This document shows, piece after piece, positions 38,401-48,434 of a DNA stretch of 64,000 nucleotides. How positions within the stretch are numbered: the stretch's first letter is position 1; each line of letters starts with the position of its first letter. The stretch covers positions 1 through 64,000 of the forward strand of contig NZ_NSFT01000001.1 of assembly GCF_002294725.1 (NCBI RefSeq). The letters run 5' to 3'. The stretch comes from Mesorhizobium sp. WSM4313. GTDB lineage: Bacteria > Pseudomonadota > Alphaproteobacteria > Rhizobiales > Rhizobiaceae. Below the pieces are notes generated by a model that saw only the letters and a list, made by a program, of their open reading frames with translations, searched no databases and was not told the origin of the DNA. The translations under genes and the position numbers were made by a program.

Positions 38401-38647
38401 CGGCACCGGCGCCAGCGCCGAATTGCGCCAGCCGCTCGGCGTTGCCGTGGTCGGCGGCCTGCTCGCCTCGCAGGCGCTGACGCTGTTCGTCACGCCGGTG
38501 ATCTACGTCTATTTCGAGAATTTCTCGGGCTGGCTGCTCAGCTTCTCGTCGAAGAAGAGCCGGCCGGCGCTGCATGTGGTGGAAAGCGGCGAGCAAGCCT
38601 CGCTGTTCGACGGCGAACCCGAGCCGCAGAAGACGGCAGCCGAGTAG
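35495..38647 (+). CDS. RND (HAE1/AcrB-type) multidrug efflux pump
   Basis: This 1050-residue inner-membrane pump has 12 membrane segments in two halves with two large periplasmic loops. It opens with FCIRKPVATLLMSFALILGGIFAYKFLPVAALP. The TM4 proton-relay aspartates are in GLVVDDAIVMLENI. It belongs to the MdtB/MdtC-MuxB-like branch by its overall form. It is translationally coupled to the adaptor gene. The substrate is unknown. The nitrile hydratase genes start 64 bp downstream. Confidence 0.94.
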   Translation: MISEFCIRKPVATLLMSFALILGGIFAYKFLPVAALPSAEFPVVNVSASLPGASPETMATSVATPLIKQFATIAGIDSISTTNSLGQTSIAIQFVLNRDIDAAAADVQAAIARTQRSLPPEMTSPPSYRKVNPADAPILLMSLVSDTVPLTDLDAFAENVMSPSLSTIDGVAQVSIFGQQKYAVRIQIDPTALAARGISIDQLQAAITSANSNTPLGVLQNNKQQLTITANTQLTDAAGFSNLIIATKNGRPVRLGDVTRVVDSVQTTTTASWYDGTRAIIMAVQRQPDANTVDVVDKVKAMLPSFQDQMPGAAQIKLLNDRSTSIRQAVDDVQFTLLLTIALVVLVIFVFLRRVTATIIPAVAVPISLIATLGAMFLFGFSIDNISLMGLTLAVGLVVDDAIVMLENIFRHMEEDGLSAFDASLKGAREIGFTIISISISLVAVFIPVLLMGGVIGRIFNEFAVVVTVAILASMFVSLTLTPMLCSRLLSVTKADREKHAPGHKPDLITRGYDRILGFCLRNTFLVFLVFVATAAASVWLIQVSPKGFFPQEDISQISVSTLARQDISFDAMAKLQGQVASVFSKSPYVDHVAWSAGSGNNALNQGQLFVQLKGKDQRPNIEKVLSDLRRQLAGVAGIETYMQPVQNLRLGSRSSASAYQLVVQGLDTGQTDIWAQKLNDAMAADHTKFIDVTSDLQNNALQASLVIDRDKAAQLGIDTETLRSALYGGFGTDQVSTIFGSADSYEVITELDPKIEWSPERMLAIQMRTASGSLVPLGAFAHVDRTAGALTINQLGQLPAVTISYNLPQGVSLGDTVTRIDQLKEQIGMPKEISTSFAGTAKTFQDSLANQGLLIGGAILTIYIVLGMLYESFIHPLTILTGLPSAVLGAVVALRFAGMDLSVIAVIGILMLIGIVKKNGIMMVDVALELRRQGMSARDSIHKACLMRFRPIMMTTLAALMGTFPIALGTGASAELRQPLGVAVVGGLLASQALTLFVTPVIYVYFENFSGWLLSFSSKKSRPALHVVESGEQASLFDGEPEPQKTAAE

Positions 38648-38711
38648 ATCGCTCCGACTGGCCCAAGCCGTGGCGCTTGCGGCCAGCCGCAGCCGATCCT
38701 AGTCTGTGACC

Positions 38712-39329
38712 ATGTCCCACGATCATGACCACGACAACGAGCTCGATCCCTTCGCGGCGCGCGTGCGCGCGCTGGAGACGATCCTGACCCAAAAGGGCTT
38801 GATCGACCCTGCGGCCATCGACGTCATCGTCGACACCTATGAGACGAAGATCGGCCCGCGCAACGGCGCGCGGGTGGTGGCGAAGGCCTGGAACGATCCT
38901 GACTATGCCGAATGGCTCAAGCGCGACGCGACCGCGGCGATCGCGTCGCTGGGCTACACCGGCCGGCAGGGCGAGCACATGCAGGCCGTGTTCAACACCG
39001 AGGAGACGCACAACCTCGTCGTTTGCACGCTCTGCTCCTGCTATCCGTGGCCGGTGCTCGGCCTGCCGCCGGTCTGGTACAAGGCGCCGCCTTACCGCTC
39101 GCGGGCGGTCATCGATCCGCGCGGCGTGCTGGAGGAGTTCGGACTGATACTGCCGGCGGACAAGAAAATCCACGTCTGGGATTCGACGGCAGAGCTTCGC
39201 TACCTGGTGGTGCCGATGCGTCCCAAGGGGACCGAGGGCTGGAGCGAAGAGCAGCTCGCCGGACTGGTCAGCCGCGATGCGATGATCGGCACCGCGCTTG
39301 CCAAAGAGCCGGAAGGGGAACCGGCATGA
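38712..39329 (+). CDS. nthA: Nitrile hydratase, alpha subunit (cobalt type)
   Basis: This 205-residue subunit carries the metal-binding claw [10 protein letters not shown] with C105, C108 and C110. The threonine after the first cysteine and the tyrosine after the last are the signature of Co-type enzymes (Fe-type has Ser and Thr). It converts nitriles to amides. It begins with a His/Asp-rich stretch ([12 protein letters not shown]). The ATG at 38712 is preferred over a GTG two codons earlier. Its stop overlaps the beta subunit start in ATGA. Confidence 0.94.
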   Translation: MSHDHDHDNELDPFAARVRALETILTQKGLIDPAAIDVIVDTYETKIGPRNGARVVAKAWNDPDYAEWLKRDATAAIASLGYTGRQGEHMQAVFNTEETHNLVVCTLCSCYPWPVLGLPPVWYKAPPYRSRAVIDPRGVLEEFGLILPADKKIHVWDSTAELRYLVVPMRPKGTEGWSEEQLAGLVSRDAMIGTALAKEPEGEPA

Positions 39330-39985
39330 ACGGACCGCAGGATCTCGGCGGTCAAATGGGTTTCGGGCCGGTCGCGCCCGAGAAGGACGAGCCCTATTTC
39401 CACGCGGCGTGGGAGCGGCGGGCGCTGGGCGTGACGCTCACCGCCGGCGGCATGGGCGCCTGGAATATCGACGAAAGCCGGCATGCGCGGGAATCGCTGC
39501 ATCCCGCCGACTATTACTCATCGAGCTACTACCAGATCTGGATCAAGGCGCTGGAAACGCTCCTGAAACGCCACGGCTTCGTCACCGAGCGCGACCTTGC
39601 CGCCGGCAAGGCCGTGGATGCGGCCACGGTGCCGAAAAGAGTGCTGAAGGCGGCGGATGTGCCGGCGGTGCTCGCCAAGGGCGGGCCTTGCAACCGGCCG
39701 GTCGCTACCCCGGCGCGTTTCCGAGCGGGCGACCGGGTGCGCACAAAGAATTTCAACCCGACCGGCCATACGCGCCTGCCGCGTTATGCGCGCGGCAAGA
39801 ACGGCAGGATTGAGGCGGTGCGCGACAGCTTCGTCTTCCCCGACAGCAATGCGCACGGCAAGGGCGAGAACCCGCAATGGGTCTACACCGTGGTGTTCGA
39901 CGGGGCCGAAATCTGGGGCGAAGGCGCCGATCCGACGCTCAGCGTCTCGATCGACGCCTGGGAGAGCTATCTTGAGCCGGCATGA
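39326..39985 (+). CDS. nthB: Nitrile hydratase, beta subunit
   Basis: This 219-residue beta subunit starts [19 protein letters not shown], the usual NHase-beta opening, and has the C-terminal SH3-like barrel ([32 protein letters not shown]...). It surrounds the metal site in the alpha-beta dimer. The ATG at 39326 overlaps the alpha stop. It overlaps the accessory gene by 14 bp. Confidence 0.94.
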   Translation: MNGPQDLGGQMGFGPVAPEKDEPYFHAAWERRALGVTLTAGGMGAWNIDESRHARESLHPADYYSSSYYQIWIKALETLLKRHGFVTERDLAAGKAVDAATVPKRVLKAADVPAVLAKGGPCNRPVATPARFRAGDRVRTKNFNPTGHTRLPRYARGKNGRIEAVRDSFVFPDSNAHGKGENPQWVYTVVFDGAEIWGEGADPTLSVSIDAWESYLEPA

Positions 39986-40322
39986 AGGTGCGTTGCCGGC
40001 CGGTTTCGACGAGCCGGTCTTTGCCGAGCCGTGGCAGGCGGAAGCTTTCGCCCTGACGGTTGCGCTGCACGACAAGGGCCTGTTCTCGTGGAGCGAATGG
40101 GCGGAGGCGCTTTCGGCCGAGGTGAAGCAGCCGGGCGCGGCAAGCGACGGGCACGATTACTACAAGCATTGGCTGGCGGCGCTGGAGAAGCTGTTGTCGC
40201 GAAAAGGGGTCGCCGGCAAGGGCCAGGTCGATGAACTCGCCGCCGCCTGGGAACGCGCCGCGCGTGCCACGCCGCATGGCAAGCCTATCCTGCTGGAGAA
40301 TGATCCGGGCGCAGGCCGATAG
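39972..40322 (+). CDS. Nitrile hydratase accessory/activator protein
   Basis: This 116-residue protein resembles the N-terminal half of NHase beta (PVFAEPWQAEAFALTVALHDKGLFSWSEWAEALSAEV), as expected of the P14K/NHase-activator type that inserts cobalt into the alpha subunit. No ATG lies at the right place. A TTG at 39972, inside the end of nthB, is the best start. The three overlapping genes form one operon. Confidence 0.82.
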   Translation: MSRHEGALPAGFDEPVFAEPWQAEAFALTVALHDKGLFSWSEWAEALSAEVKQPGAASDGHDYYKHWLAALEKLLSRKGVAGKGQVDELAAAWERAARATPHGKPILLENDPGAGR

Positions 40323-40457
40323 ATCGTCTTTGTTCTCTTTACGTTCCGGTTTGCGACTGATAGCCTGAGTTGTCGGAGGCGTTTGCGCCCGCAGCCGACA
40401 ACGGTCGATACAGCGGCCAATCTTGTCTTTCGCCTGCGAATCCGGTCTGTCGCACTG

Positions 40458-41585
40458 ATGGAATTTTCTCCCCAGCAGGATGAGGCTTTGAAAGCGGTCG
40501 GGCGCTGGCTCAAGGAGGGCCGGCCGCAGGTCTTTCGGCTGTTCGGCTATGCCGGCACCGGCAAGACGACGCTGGCGCGCTATTTCGCCGAGCATGTCGA
40601 CGGCCAGGTGCAGTTCGCCGCCTTCACCGGCAAGGCGGCGCAGGTGCTGCGCTCGAAGGGGGCGACCAACGCCCGCACCATCCATTCGTTGATCTACAGG
40701 CCGAAAGGCGAGGAATCGGTCGAGGACGAGGTGACCGGCAAGACCTCGATGTCGCCGACCTTCTCGCTCAACCGGCAAAGCCCGATTTCGCGCGCCAAGC
40801 TTGTCGTCATCGACGAATGCTCGATGGTCGACGAGCAACTCGGTCGCGACCTGCAGAGTTTCGGCACGCCGATCCTGGTGCTCGGCGACCCGGCGCAGCT
40901 GCCGCCGATCTCGGGCGGCGGCTTCTTCACCGAGCATGAGCCGGACGTTCTGTTGACCGAGATCCATCGCCAGGCGCGCGACAATCCGATCATCCGGCTG
41001 GCGCTCGACGTGCGCGAGGGCCGCGAATTCATGCATGGCGACTACGGCACGGCGCAGGTGATCGGCAGGGAAGCAGTCAACCAGGAGCTGGTTCTCAAGG
41101 CCGATCAGGTGCTGGTCGGCACCAACCGCACGCGCCGGCGCTACAATCAAAGGCTGCGCGAGCTGAAGGGGTTCAACGCCGACTTCCCGCAAGCCGGCGA
41201 CAAGCTGGTCTGCCTGCGCAACGACCCGGCCAAGGGGCTGCTCAACGGTTCGCTGTGGAAGGTGATGACCTCGTCGCGCGAGACGGTGAAGCCCGGCATC
41301 AACCTTTTGGTCTCGCCGGAAGAGGACGACCCCGACCGCGGCGTCGCCAAGATCAAGCTGCTCAAGGCGGCATTCGAGGATCCGGATGCCGAAATCCCCT
41401 GGCAGCAGAAGAAGCGCTTCGACGATTTCGATTACGGCTATGCGCTGACCGTGCACAAGGCGCAGGGCTCGCAGTGGAACGACGTGGTGCTGTTCGACGA
41501 GAGCTGGGCGTTCAAGGAAACCAGGCAGCGCTGGCTCTACACCGCCATCACCCGCGCCGCCGAGCGGCTGACGGTCGTGCGCTAG
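40458..41585 (+). CDS. RecD/Dda-like SF1 ATP-dependent DNA helicase
   Basis: This 375-residue protein has SF1 helicase motifs. Motif I is FGYAGTGKTTLARYF (about 34-48), motif II VVIDECSMVDE, motif III LVLGDPAQLPPISGG and motif IV/V TEIHRQARDNPI. The C-terminal UvrD_C_2 segment is YGYALTVHKAQGSQWNDVVLFDE with TAITRAAERL. The short form without RecBC-associated domains matches Dda-like helicases found alone in rhizobia. The ATG at 40458 fits the family start. Repeat copy C begins four bases before the end of its stop codon. Confidence 0.88.
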   Translation: MEFSPQQDEALKAVGRWLKEGRPQVFRLFGYAGTGKTTLARYFAEHVDGQVQFAAFTGKAAQVLRSKGATNARTIHSLIYRPKGEESVEDEVTGKTSMSPTFSLNRQSPISRAKLVVIDECSMVDEQLGRDLQSFGTPILVLGDPAQLPPISGGGFFTEHEPDVLLTEIHRQARDNPIIRLALDVREGREFMHGDYGTAQVIGREAVNQELVLKADQVLVGTNRTRRRYNQRLRELKGFNADFPQAGDKLVCLRNDPAKGLLNGSLWKVMTSSRETVKPGINLLVSPEEDDPDRGVAKIKLLKAAFEDPDAEIPWQQKKRFDDFDYGYALTVHKAQGSQWNDVVLFDESWAFKETRQRWLYTAITRAAERLTVVR

Positions 41586-41819
41586 GGTTGTTGGGATTCA
41601 GGTGAGGCCGGCCTGCAAATGGCGGTTTCCTGCGCTTCCGGTGCTCACATACGTCAAGTACGCTCCGCTCCGGCCTTCGCCGGCCGAAGCTCTCATAAGC
41701 GTCTCCGCTCTATGAAGGCTCCGGCCGGCGTAGGCCGGTTCCCGGAAACCATCCAGTTTGGTCGCTTCGCGCCCGTCTTCGACTCCGGCTCGGCCTGACC
41801 TGAATCTCAACAACCCTAG
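41582..41819. repeat. Dispersed palindromic repeat, copy C (expanded)
   Basis: The 28-bp ends, CTAGGGTTGTTGGGATTCAG... and its near-perfect complement, differ at two positions. The core shares GGTGCTCACATACG and AAGTACGCTCCGCTCCGG with copy B, followed by an extra ~100 bp rich in CCGGCC/GGCCGG that forms secondary hairpins. The two outer CTAG ends contain the stop codons of the two convergent flanking genes. Confidence 0.8.
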
Positions 41820-42214
41820 TCCGTTGGTCTTGCGCCAAGCCATTGCCAGGCGGCTTCCTCATCGTCGACGCCAAAGCTCCTGAATTCGAAAGGCAGCGTC
41901 TTGGGGAAAAGGCCGGCGACGAGGGGGGCCCAGCTCGGCTCGCCGATGGCCGCGCAGCGCACGACATGTTGCATCGCGTCGGCCACGCCCTGCTTGAGCG
42001 TGTCTTGCTTGATATTGGCCCAGTCGACGCTTTCCTCGTCGGTCAACCTGACCAGCACGTCGATCCTGGGATGCAGCGCGTAGGCGGCCTCCAGCAGGCC
42101 GAACAGGTTTTCCGCGTCGGCCGGCGAGACATCGCCGACGACGTCGATGGCGAAAAGCGCATCGCGATTGGTCTCGATGCGGCGGATCGCCGGCACGGCT
42201 TCGAGGAAATTCAC
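41816..42214 (-). CDS. SpoIIAA-like (STAS-fold) protein
   Basis: This 132-residue protein fits the SpoIIAA-like family (PF11964): LFAIDVVGDVSPADAENLFGLLEAAYALHPRIDVLVRL, then a helical C-terminal half ending in EEAAWQWLG. Its role is unknown; no kinase partner is nearby. I take the GTG at 42214 because AAGGA lies 7 bases upstream; a TTG at 42220 is too close to that site. The stop codon is inside repeat copy C. Confidence 0.72.
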   Translation of the reverse strand: MNFLEAVPAIRRIETNRDALFAIDVVGDVSPADAENLFGLLEAAYALHPRIDVLVRLTDEESVDWANIKQDTLKQGVADAMQHVVRCAAIGEPSWAPLVAGLFPKTLPFEFRSFGVDDEEAAWQWLGARPTD

Positions 42215-42323
42215 TGGCAAATCCTTATCTTAGCCTCCATCTATCCCCTGGAACACGCGAAACCCTCTATCTGTTCCCGTCAAAGGCGCTATAGATGCGC
42301 GCCGATCCACTGGACCCCAGCTC

Positions 42324-43064
42324 ATGCCCGCCAAGCTTTCGGTCAATCTCAACGCCGTCGCCATGCTGCGCAACCGTCGCGACCTGCCATGGCCGAGCGT
42401 GACCGGACTTGGCCGCATAGCGCTTGCCGCCGGCGCGCACGGGCTGACGGTCCATCCGCGCCCTGACGAGCGGCACACCAGGCATTCCGACCTGCCGGAG
42501 ATCAGGGCGCTGATCGATGATGAGTTTCCGGGCGCGGAGTTCAACATCGAGGGCTATCCGACCGAGGATTTCCTGGCGCTTGTCGAAAAGAACCAGCCCG
42601 AGCAAGTGACGCTGGTGCCGGACGACCCTGCGCAGGCGACTTCTGACCATGGCTGGAACTTCGTCGCCCAGGCGGCGTTCCTCACTCCGATCGTCAAGCG
42701 GTTGAAGAAGGGCGGGTTTCGCGTGTCTTTGTTTTCCGACGCGGATCCGGACGCGGTCAGTGCGGCTCGCGACACCGGCGCCGACCGCATCGAGCTCTAT
42801 ACCGGGCCATATGGAGGTTACCATTCTGATTCCGCAAAGGCGGCGAAAGAACTGGAAAGGTTGGGAAAAACCGCTGATGCGGCGTTCGCGGCCGGGCTCG
42901 GTGTCAATGCCGGCCACGATCTGACCGTGAAGAACCTGCCGCCGCTGGCCAAACGCATTCCGGCATTAGCCGAAGTATCGATCGGACATGGGTTGACAGC
43001 GGATGCGCTGGAGTATGGCATGGCCGGCACTGTCGGGCGGTTCTTGAAGGCCTGCGGATGGTAG
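42324..43064 (+). CDS. pdxJ: Pyridoxine 5'-phosphate synthase
   Basis: This 246-residue TIM-barrel enzyme joins 3-amino-1-hydroxyacetone 1-phosphate and deoxyxylulose 5-phosphate to form PNP in vitamin B6 synthesis. It opens [22 protein letters not shown] and has [18 protein letters not shown], with the conserved catalytic His and Arg region, plus [14 protein letters not shown] and [12 protein letters not shown]. The start is the ATG at 42324. Confidence 0.95.
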   Translation: MPAKLSVNLNAVAMLRNRRDLPWPSVTGLGRIALAAGAHGLTVHPRPDERHTRHSDLPEIRALIDDEFPGAEFNIEGYPTEDFLALVEKNQPEQVTLVPDDPAQATSDHGWNFVAQAAFLTPIVKRLKKGGFRVSLFSDADPDAVSAARDTGADRIELYTGPYGGYHSDSAKAAKELERLGKTADAAFAAGLGVNAGHDLTVKNLPPLAKRIPALAEVSIGHGLTADALEYGMAGTVGRFLKACGW

Positions 43065-43141
43065 GGCGCCTTGCGTAACTCCGGCAGTTTCGGTGCGTCC
43101 CGCGCGTTGCGGCGACCTCGAAGCGTGGCGAATCTGATGAA

Positions 43142-45064
43142 ATGGGGTTCATGGTGCTAGCCAACGCCAGCGAGACGGAATCCCTCGAACGCTCGGGCCA
43201 TGCCGAAACCGAGCGGCAGCACAGCACCAAGGTTCTCATGCTTGGCGCGCTGGGCGTCGTCTACGGCGATATCGGCACGAGCCCGATCTACGCCTTCCGC
43301 GAGGCGCTGCATGCCTCGTCAAGCTCGGTCGCCCGCCATGACGTGCTCGGCGTGCTGTCGCTGATCGTCTGGGCGCTCACCATCATCGTCACGATCAAAT
43401 ATGTCGCCTTCGTGCTCAGGGCCGACAACAAGGGCGAAGGCGGCACGCTGTCGCTGATGTCGCTGGCGCGCAGCGCCTACCCCCCGGGCTCGCGTTTCAT
43501 CCTGGTTATCGGCCTTTGCGGCGCGGCATTGTTCTTCGGCGATTCGATCATCACGCCGGCGATCTCGGTGCTTTCGGCGGTTGAGGGCCTGAAAGTCGTC
43601 ACCCCGGCGCTCGATGCCTATGTGGTCCCGATCACGCTGGTCATCCTGGCCGTGCTTTTCGCCGTGCAACGCTTCGGCACGGGCAAGGTGGCGGCGGTGT
43701 TCGGACCGGTGACGGCGACATGGTTCGTGGCCATCGGAGCGGCTGGGGTCTATCATATCGTCGACGACCCGTCCGTCTTCCTGGCGATCAATCCATATTA
43801 CGCGATCTATTATCTCGCCACCACGCCGACGGGCGCCTTCGTCACCGTGGGTGCCGTGTTCCTGGCCGTCACCGGCGCCGAGGCGCTCTATGTCGACCTC
43901 GGCCATTTCGGCCGCAAGCCGATCGTGATGGCCTGGTTCGCAATCGTTTTCCCTTGCCTGCTCCTGAATTATTTCGGGCAGGGCGCCTTCGTGCTCTCGC
44001 ATGGCGGCAAGCCCACCAACCCGTTCTTCCAGATGCTGCCCGAATGGGCGCTGATGCCGATGGTGGGTCTGGCGACCGCGGCCACCGTCATCGCCAGCCA
44101 GGCCGTCATTTCCGGCGCCTTCTCGCTGACAAGGCAGGCCGTGCAGCTCAACCTTCTGCCCCGTATCGAGGTGCAGCATACTTCCGAGATGCAGAGCGGC
44201 CAGATCTATATGCCGAGGGTCAATCTCCTGGTCGCGCTCGGCGTCATGCTTCTGGTCGTCGGTTTCGGCAGCTCGAGCGCGCTCGCCTCGGCCTATGGCA
44301 TTTCGGTGACCGGCGAGATGCTGATGACGACGATCCTTTTGTTCGTCGTCATGCGCTGGCTCTGGAAATGGCAGGTTGCGGCCGCACTGGCGCTGGCATT
44401 GCTGTTCGGCGTCATCGATCTCGGCTTCTTCTCGGCCAACGTTGTCAAGATCGTCGAAGGGGGCTGGGTGTCGATCACCGTCGCCTGCCTCATGGGCCTG
44501 ATCATGTGGACCTGGATCCGCGGAACCCGCTACCTTTTCGACAAGACGCGCCGCAACGAGATCCCGCTCGATTTCCTCGCGGCGAACCTGTTGAAGAAGA
44601 AGCCGCAGCTCGTCTCGGGCACCGCCGTGTTCCTGACCAGCGATCCGCTGAGCGCCCCCACGGCGCTGATGCACAGCCTCAAGCACTACAAGGTGCTGCA
44701 CGAAAAGAACGTCATCCTGTCGGTGGTGACGGCGCCGCAGCCGGTCGTGCCGGACAGCGAGCGCGTGAAGCTGGAGACAGTCAACGAGCTGTTCATGCGG
44801 GTGACGCTGACCTTCGGCTACATGGAGCAGCCCAACATTCCACGCGCCTTGGCCATCTGCCGCAAGCAGGGCTGGAAGTTCGACATCATGACGACGTCCT
44901 TCTTCCTGTCGCGTCGTTCGCTTAAGGCCTCACCCAATTCCGGCATGCCGGTCTGGCAGGACCGGCTGTTCATCGGCCTTGCGCGGACGGCAGCGGATGC
45001 GACAGAGTATTTCCAGATTCCCACCGGACGCGTGGTCGAGATCGGCACGCAGGTCGCTATCTGA
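43142..45064 (+). CDS. kup: Kup-type potassium uptake protein, copy 1
   Basis: This 640-residue low-affinity K+ transporter has about 12 hydrophobic segments in the first 450 residues and a cytoplasmic C-terminal domain. It opens the domain with [25 protein letters not shown], the family signature. The ATG at 43142 is listed; an ATG three codons later is possible. A second kup follows 147 bp after its stop. The final ~185 residues of the two proteins differ at only a few positions, while the middle regions diverge. Confidence 0.94.
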   Translation: MGFMVLANASETESLERSGHAETERQHSTKVLMLGALGVVYGDIGTSPIYAFREALHASSSSVARHDVLGVLSLIVWALTIIVTIKYVAFVLRADNKGEGGTLSLMSLARSAYPPGSRFILVIGLCGAALFFGDSIITPAISVLSAVEGLKVVTPALDAYVVPITLVILAVLFAVQRFGTGKVAAVFGPVTATWFVAIGAAGVYHIVDDPSVFLAINPYYAIYYLATTPTGAFVTVGAVFLAVTGAEALYVDLGHFGRKPIVMAWFAIVFPCLLLNYFGQGAFVLSHGGKPTNPFFQMLPEWALMPMVGLATAATVIASQAVISGAFSLTRQAVQLNLLPRIEVQHTSEMQSGQIYMPRVNLLVALGVMLLVVGFGSSSALASAYGISVTGEMLMTTILLFVVMRWLWKWQVAAALALALLFGVIDLGFFSANVVKIVEGGWVSITVACLMGLIMWTWIRGTRYLFDKTRRNEIPLDFLAANLLKKKPQLVSGTAVFLTSDPLSAPTALMHSLKHYKVLHEKNVILSVVTAPQPVVPDSERVKLETVNELFMRVTLTFGYMEQPNIPRALAICRKQGWKFDIMTTSFFLSRRSLKASPNSGMPVWQDRLFIGLARTAADATEYFQIPTGRVVEIGTQVAI

Positions 45065-45211
45065 CGAGGCCGTTTCTATCGGATGACGATGCAGGCGCGC
45101 TCCGTGCACAGTGAAGCCGTGCGTCGGCGGCATGGGAGCCCTCACGCTAGGGCACTTGATATTGCACTGCAGCAAGCGTAGAGCACCGCGCGTTTTATCG
45201 GAGTGTGGTCC

Positions 45212-47128
45212 ATGGCCCTTGCCAATGGTGCTGAGGCAGAACCCGTCGACCAATCGAGCCATCCAGAGATCGAACAGCACAGCGCCAAGGTGCTGATGCT
45301 GGGGGCGCTTGGCGTCGTCTATGGTGATATCGGCACGAGCCCGATCTACGCCTTCCGCGAGGCGCTGCACGCCTCGTCGGGCGGCGACGTGGCCAACCGC
45401 GCCGACATTCTCGGCGTGCTGTCGCTGATTATCTGGTCGCTCACCATCACGGTGACGGTGAAATACATCATGTTCGTGCTGCGCGCCGACAACCGCGGCG
45501 AGGGCGGCGTGCTGTCGCTGATGGCGCTGGCGCGCGGTACTTTTCCGACACGCTCGGCGATCGTGCTCGGCATCGGCATCGTCGGCGCGTCGCTGTTCTT
45601 CGGCGATGCCGTCATCACGCCCGCCATCTCGGTGCTGTCGGCGGTCGAGGGCATGAACGTCGTCACCCCCACCTTCCAGCCCTATGTGGTGCCGCTGACA
45701 TTGCTCATTCTCGCAGCCGTGTTTGCGGTGCAGCGTTTCGGCACGGGCGGTGTGGGCCTGGTGTTCGGGCCGGTCACCGCCATATGGTTCCTTGCCATCG
45801 GCGTTTCCGGGCTGAAGCACATCATCTCGGACCCGGAAATCCTGTGGGCCATAAGCCCGCACTACATCGTGGCCTTCTTCATCAATTCGCCCGACGTGTC
45901 CTTCGTCACGGTCGGCGCCGTCTTCCTGGCCGTCACCGGCGCCGAGGCGCTCTATGCCGACCTCGGCCATTTCGGCCGCAAGCCGATCGTGCTGGCCTGG
46001 CTTGCAATCGTGTTTCCCTGCCTGCTTTTGAACTACGCCGGGCAGGGCGCCTATGTGCTTGCCAAGGGGGGCACGGTCGGCCACCCGTTTTTCGAGATGA
46101 ATGAGGGCTGGGCGCTCATCCCCATGGTGGTCCTTGCGACCGCAGCGACCGTGATCGCCAGCCAGGCCGTCATCTCCGGAGCCTATTCGCTGACTAGGCA
46201 GGCGGTGCAGCTCAACATGCTGCCGCGGCTTGAAATCCTGCATACGTCGGAGAAGCAGTCCGGCCAGGTTTATATGCCGCGCGTCAACATGCTCCTGGCG
46301 CTGGTGGTGATGCTATTGGTGGTTGGCTTCGGCGAATCCAGCAGGCTCGCCTCGGCCTATGGCATTTCCGTCACAGGCAACATGCTGGTGACGACGACGC
46401 TGCTGTTCATCGTCATGACACGCATCTGGAAGTGGAATATCTGGCCGGCGATCGGCCTGACGGCGGTGTTCGCCCTGATCGACATAGGCTTCTTCGCCTC
46501 CAACATCGTCAAGGTGTTCGAGGGGGGCTGGGCCTCTCTCGCGGTCGCCTTCGCCATCATCCTGGGCATGTGGACCTGGGTGCGCGGCAGTCGCTACCTC
46601 TTCGACAAGACGCGGCGCAACGAGATCCCGCTCGATTTCCTGGCGGGAAACCTGTTGAAGAAGAAGCCGCAGCTGGTCTCGGGCACCGCCGTGTTCCTGA
46701 CCAGCGATCCGCTGAGCGCGCCGACGGCGCTGATGCACAGTCTCAAGCACTACAAGGTGCTGCACGAAAAGAACGTCATCCTGTCGGTGGTGACGGCGCC
46801 GCAGCCTGTGGTGCCCGACAGCGAGCGCGTCAAGCTGGAGACGGTCAACGAGCTTTTCATGCGCGTGACGCTGACCTTCGGCTACATGGAGCAGCCGAAC
46901 ATTCCGCGCGCCTTGGCCATCTGCCGCAAGCAGGGCTGGAAGTTCGACATCATGACGACGTCGTTCTTCCTGTCGCGGCGCTCGCTTAAGGCCTCGCCCA
47001 ATTCCGGCATGCCGATCTGGCAGGATCGGCTGTTCATCGGCCTGGCGAAGACCGCGTCGGACGCGACCGAGTATTTCCAGATTCCCACCGGACGGGTGGT
47101 GGAGATTGGCACGCAGGTCGCGATCTGA
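45212..47128 (+). CDS. kup: Kup-type potassium uptake protein, copy 2
   Basis: This 638-residue paralogue of the preceding gene has the same [21 protein letters not shown] signature and topology. I start at the ATG at 45212, which has GGAG at 8 bases; a GTG three codons upstream overlaps that site. From [10 protein letters not shown] to the end it is almost identical to copy 1, which suggests gene conversion. The two may differ in expression or affinity. Confidence 0.94.
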   Translation: MALANGAEAEPVDQSSHPEIEQHSAKVLMLGALGVVYGDIGTSPIYAFREALHASSGGDVANRADILGVLSLIIWSLTITVTVKYIMFVLRADNRGEGGVLSLMALARGTFPTRSAIVLGIGIVGASLFFGDAVITPAISVLSAVEGMNVVTPTFQPYVVPLTLLILAAVFAVQRFGTGGVGLVFGPVTAIWFLAIGVSGLKHIISDPEILWAISPHYIVAFFINSPDVSFVTVGAVFLAVTGAEALYADLGHFGRKPIVLAWLAIVFPCLLLNYAGQGAYVLAKGGTVGHPFFEMNEGWALIPMVVLATAATVIASQAVISGAYSLTRQAVQLNMLPRLEILHTSEKQSGQVYMPRVNMLLALVVMLLVVGFGESSRLASAYGISVTGNMLVTTTLLFIVMTRIWKWNIWPAIGLTAVFALIDIGFFASNIVKVFEGGWASLAVAFAIILGMWTWVRGSRYLFDKTRRNEIPLDFLAGNLLKKKPQLVSGTAVFLTSDPLSAPTALMHSLKHYKVLHEKNVILSVVTAPQPVVPDSERVKLETVNELFMRVTLTFGYMEQPNIPRALAICRKQGWKFDIMTTSFFLSRRSLKASPNSGMPIWQDRLFIGLAKTASDATEYFQIPTGRVVEIGTQVAI

Positions 47129-47271
47129 GGCTGGGCGATGCCTGCCGCGGCTGGACATCGCATCTCGGAAAGGCGCGCTTGTCGCGACCGGTGAAAGCCC
47201 GATCCGGCTCGGATGCCCAAGAAGTCGAAGTGAAGCGCGCCGGGGGGACGACCTCCCAGGCGCGCCAGACT

Positions 47272-48165
47272 TCAGCCGAGCAATGCGGCCTTGTTCGCTT
47301 CGAGGAACTGCTTCAGCGTCCGCGGCTTGCGGCCTGAGAGCTTCTCGACCGCATCGGTCACCTCGCCTATGCGGCCGGCGCGGGTGTTGGCATCGAAGGA
47401 GACGATGATGCGGGCGAAGTCCTCGGGAACGCCCGCCGCTTTCACCCCTTCGGTCAGCGCCTCGTCCGGCAGTTGGATGACCTCCAGCGGCTTGCCGGTC
47501 ACTTCGCTTACCAGCGCCGCAATTTCATTCGTGGTATAGGCCTGCGGGCCGGTCAGCGTGTAGATGTGGCTTTCCTTGGAGTCGGATGCGAGGCCGGCGG
47601 CGATGGCGGCCGCCATATCGTCGCGCGCGCCGTGAGCGATGCGCCCGTCGGCGGCCGAGCTGTACCACTTGCCCGACGAAATGGCGTGCGGCAGCGACAT
47701 GAACAGGTTCTCCTGGTACCAGCCGTTGCGGAAGATGGTGTAGGGGATGCCGCTCGCCTTGATCGCCTCTTCGGTGCCGTAATGGTCGCCGGCAAACAGC
47801 ACCGGCGAGCCGGGCTCCGGATTGGGCATCGAGGTATAGAGCAGGTGCGAGACCTTGGCCGCCTTGGCGGCGGCCACCGCTGCCTGGTGCTGCTTCAGGC
47901 GCCGGTCGCTTTTCAGGTCGAGCTCGCCGGTCGAGATGACAAGCACCCGGTCGGCGCCCGTGAACGCTGCTTCCAGCGAAGCCTTATCGTCGAAGTCGGC
48001 GGCTCTCACAGCGACGCCCCGCGCAGCCAGATCGGCGAGATTTTCCGGGTTGCGTGTAGTGGCGATGATATTGGCTGGCGCGACTTCCCGTTCGCCAAGC
48101 AGATGATTGATGACGGCGCGGCCAAGATGGCCGGAAGCACCGGTTACGAGAAGGGTTTCGGTCAT
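47272..48165 (-). CDS. NAD(P)H-binding SDR (QorB/NmrA-like quinone reductase)
   Basis: This 297-residue atypical short-chain dehydrogenase has the NAD(P) motif LVTGASGHLGRAVI (about 6-19). The segment HLLYTSMPNPEPGSP and the IPYTIFRNGWYQENLF motif resemble QorB (NADPH:quinone oxidoreductase 2). It lacks the classical YxxxK pair. I start at the ATG at 48165. It is divergent from an HxlR regulator, the usual partner and thiol/quinone sensor for this enzyme family, so it is probably its target. Confidence 0.87.
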   Translation of the reverse strand: MTETLLVTGASGHLGRAVINHLLGEREVAPANIIATTRNPENLADLAARGVAVRAADFDDKASLEAAFTGADRVLVISTGELDLKSDRRLKQHQAAVAAAKAAKVSHLLYTSMPNPEPGSPVLFAGDHYGTEEAIKASGIPYTIFRNGWYQENLFMSLPHAISSGKWYSSAADGRIAHGARDDMAAAIAAGLASDSKESHIYTLTGPQAYTTNEIAALVSEVTGKPLEVIQLPDEALTEGVKAAGVPEDFARIIVSFDANTRAGRIGEVTDAVEKLSGRKPRTLKQFLEANKAALLG

Positions 48166-48307
48166 CGGGTATCCCTTGAAAATGCCAATGGCGGGTCTGA
48201 TCGGTGGTCTCAAAAAGAGACCAGCGCTAAAATAGGAATTGACCGCAGGCCGTAAAGAAGGCAGTTTTTCGGGAGGTAGGCACTGCCAGGGAACCACCCC
48301 GGCCGGC

Positions 48308-48408
48308 CTAAAGCGCGTCGCGATCTTTCAGATTCGCTCCATGCGCTTTAGGTTTGATTTTACGCATGTCTTTATTCCGAAACCGGTTCCCGCTTTCGGG
48401 AGACATGC
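48308..48408. repeat. Tandem palindromic intergenic repeats
   Basis: Two hairpins lie side by side. The first (48308-48351) has ends CTAAAGCGC and GCGCTTTAG. The second (48364-48408) has ends GCATGTCT and AGACATGC around CCGAAACCGG. The second is related to the repeats at 14543 and 61168. They fill the promoter gap between the SDR and HxlR genes. Confidence 0.65.
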
Positions 48409-48434
48409 TTTAGTTTCGATCAGCGGATGTCGTG

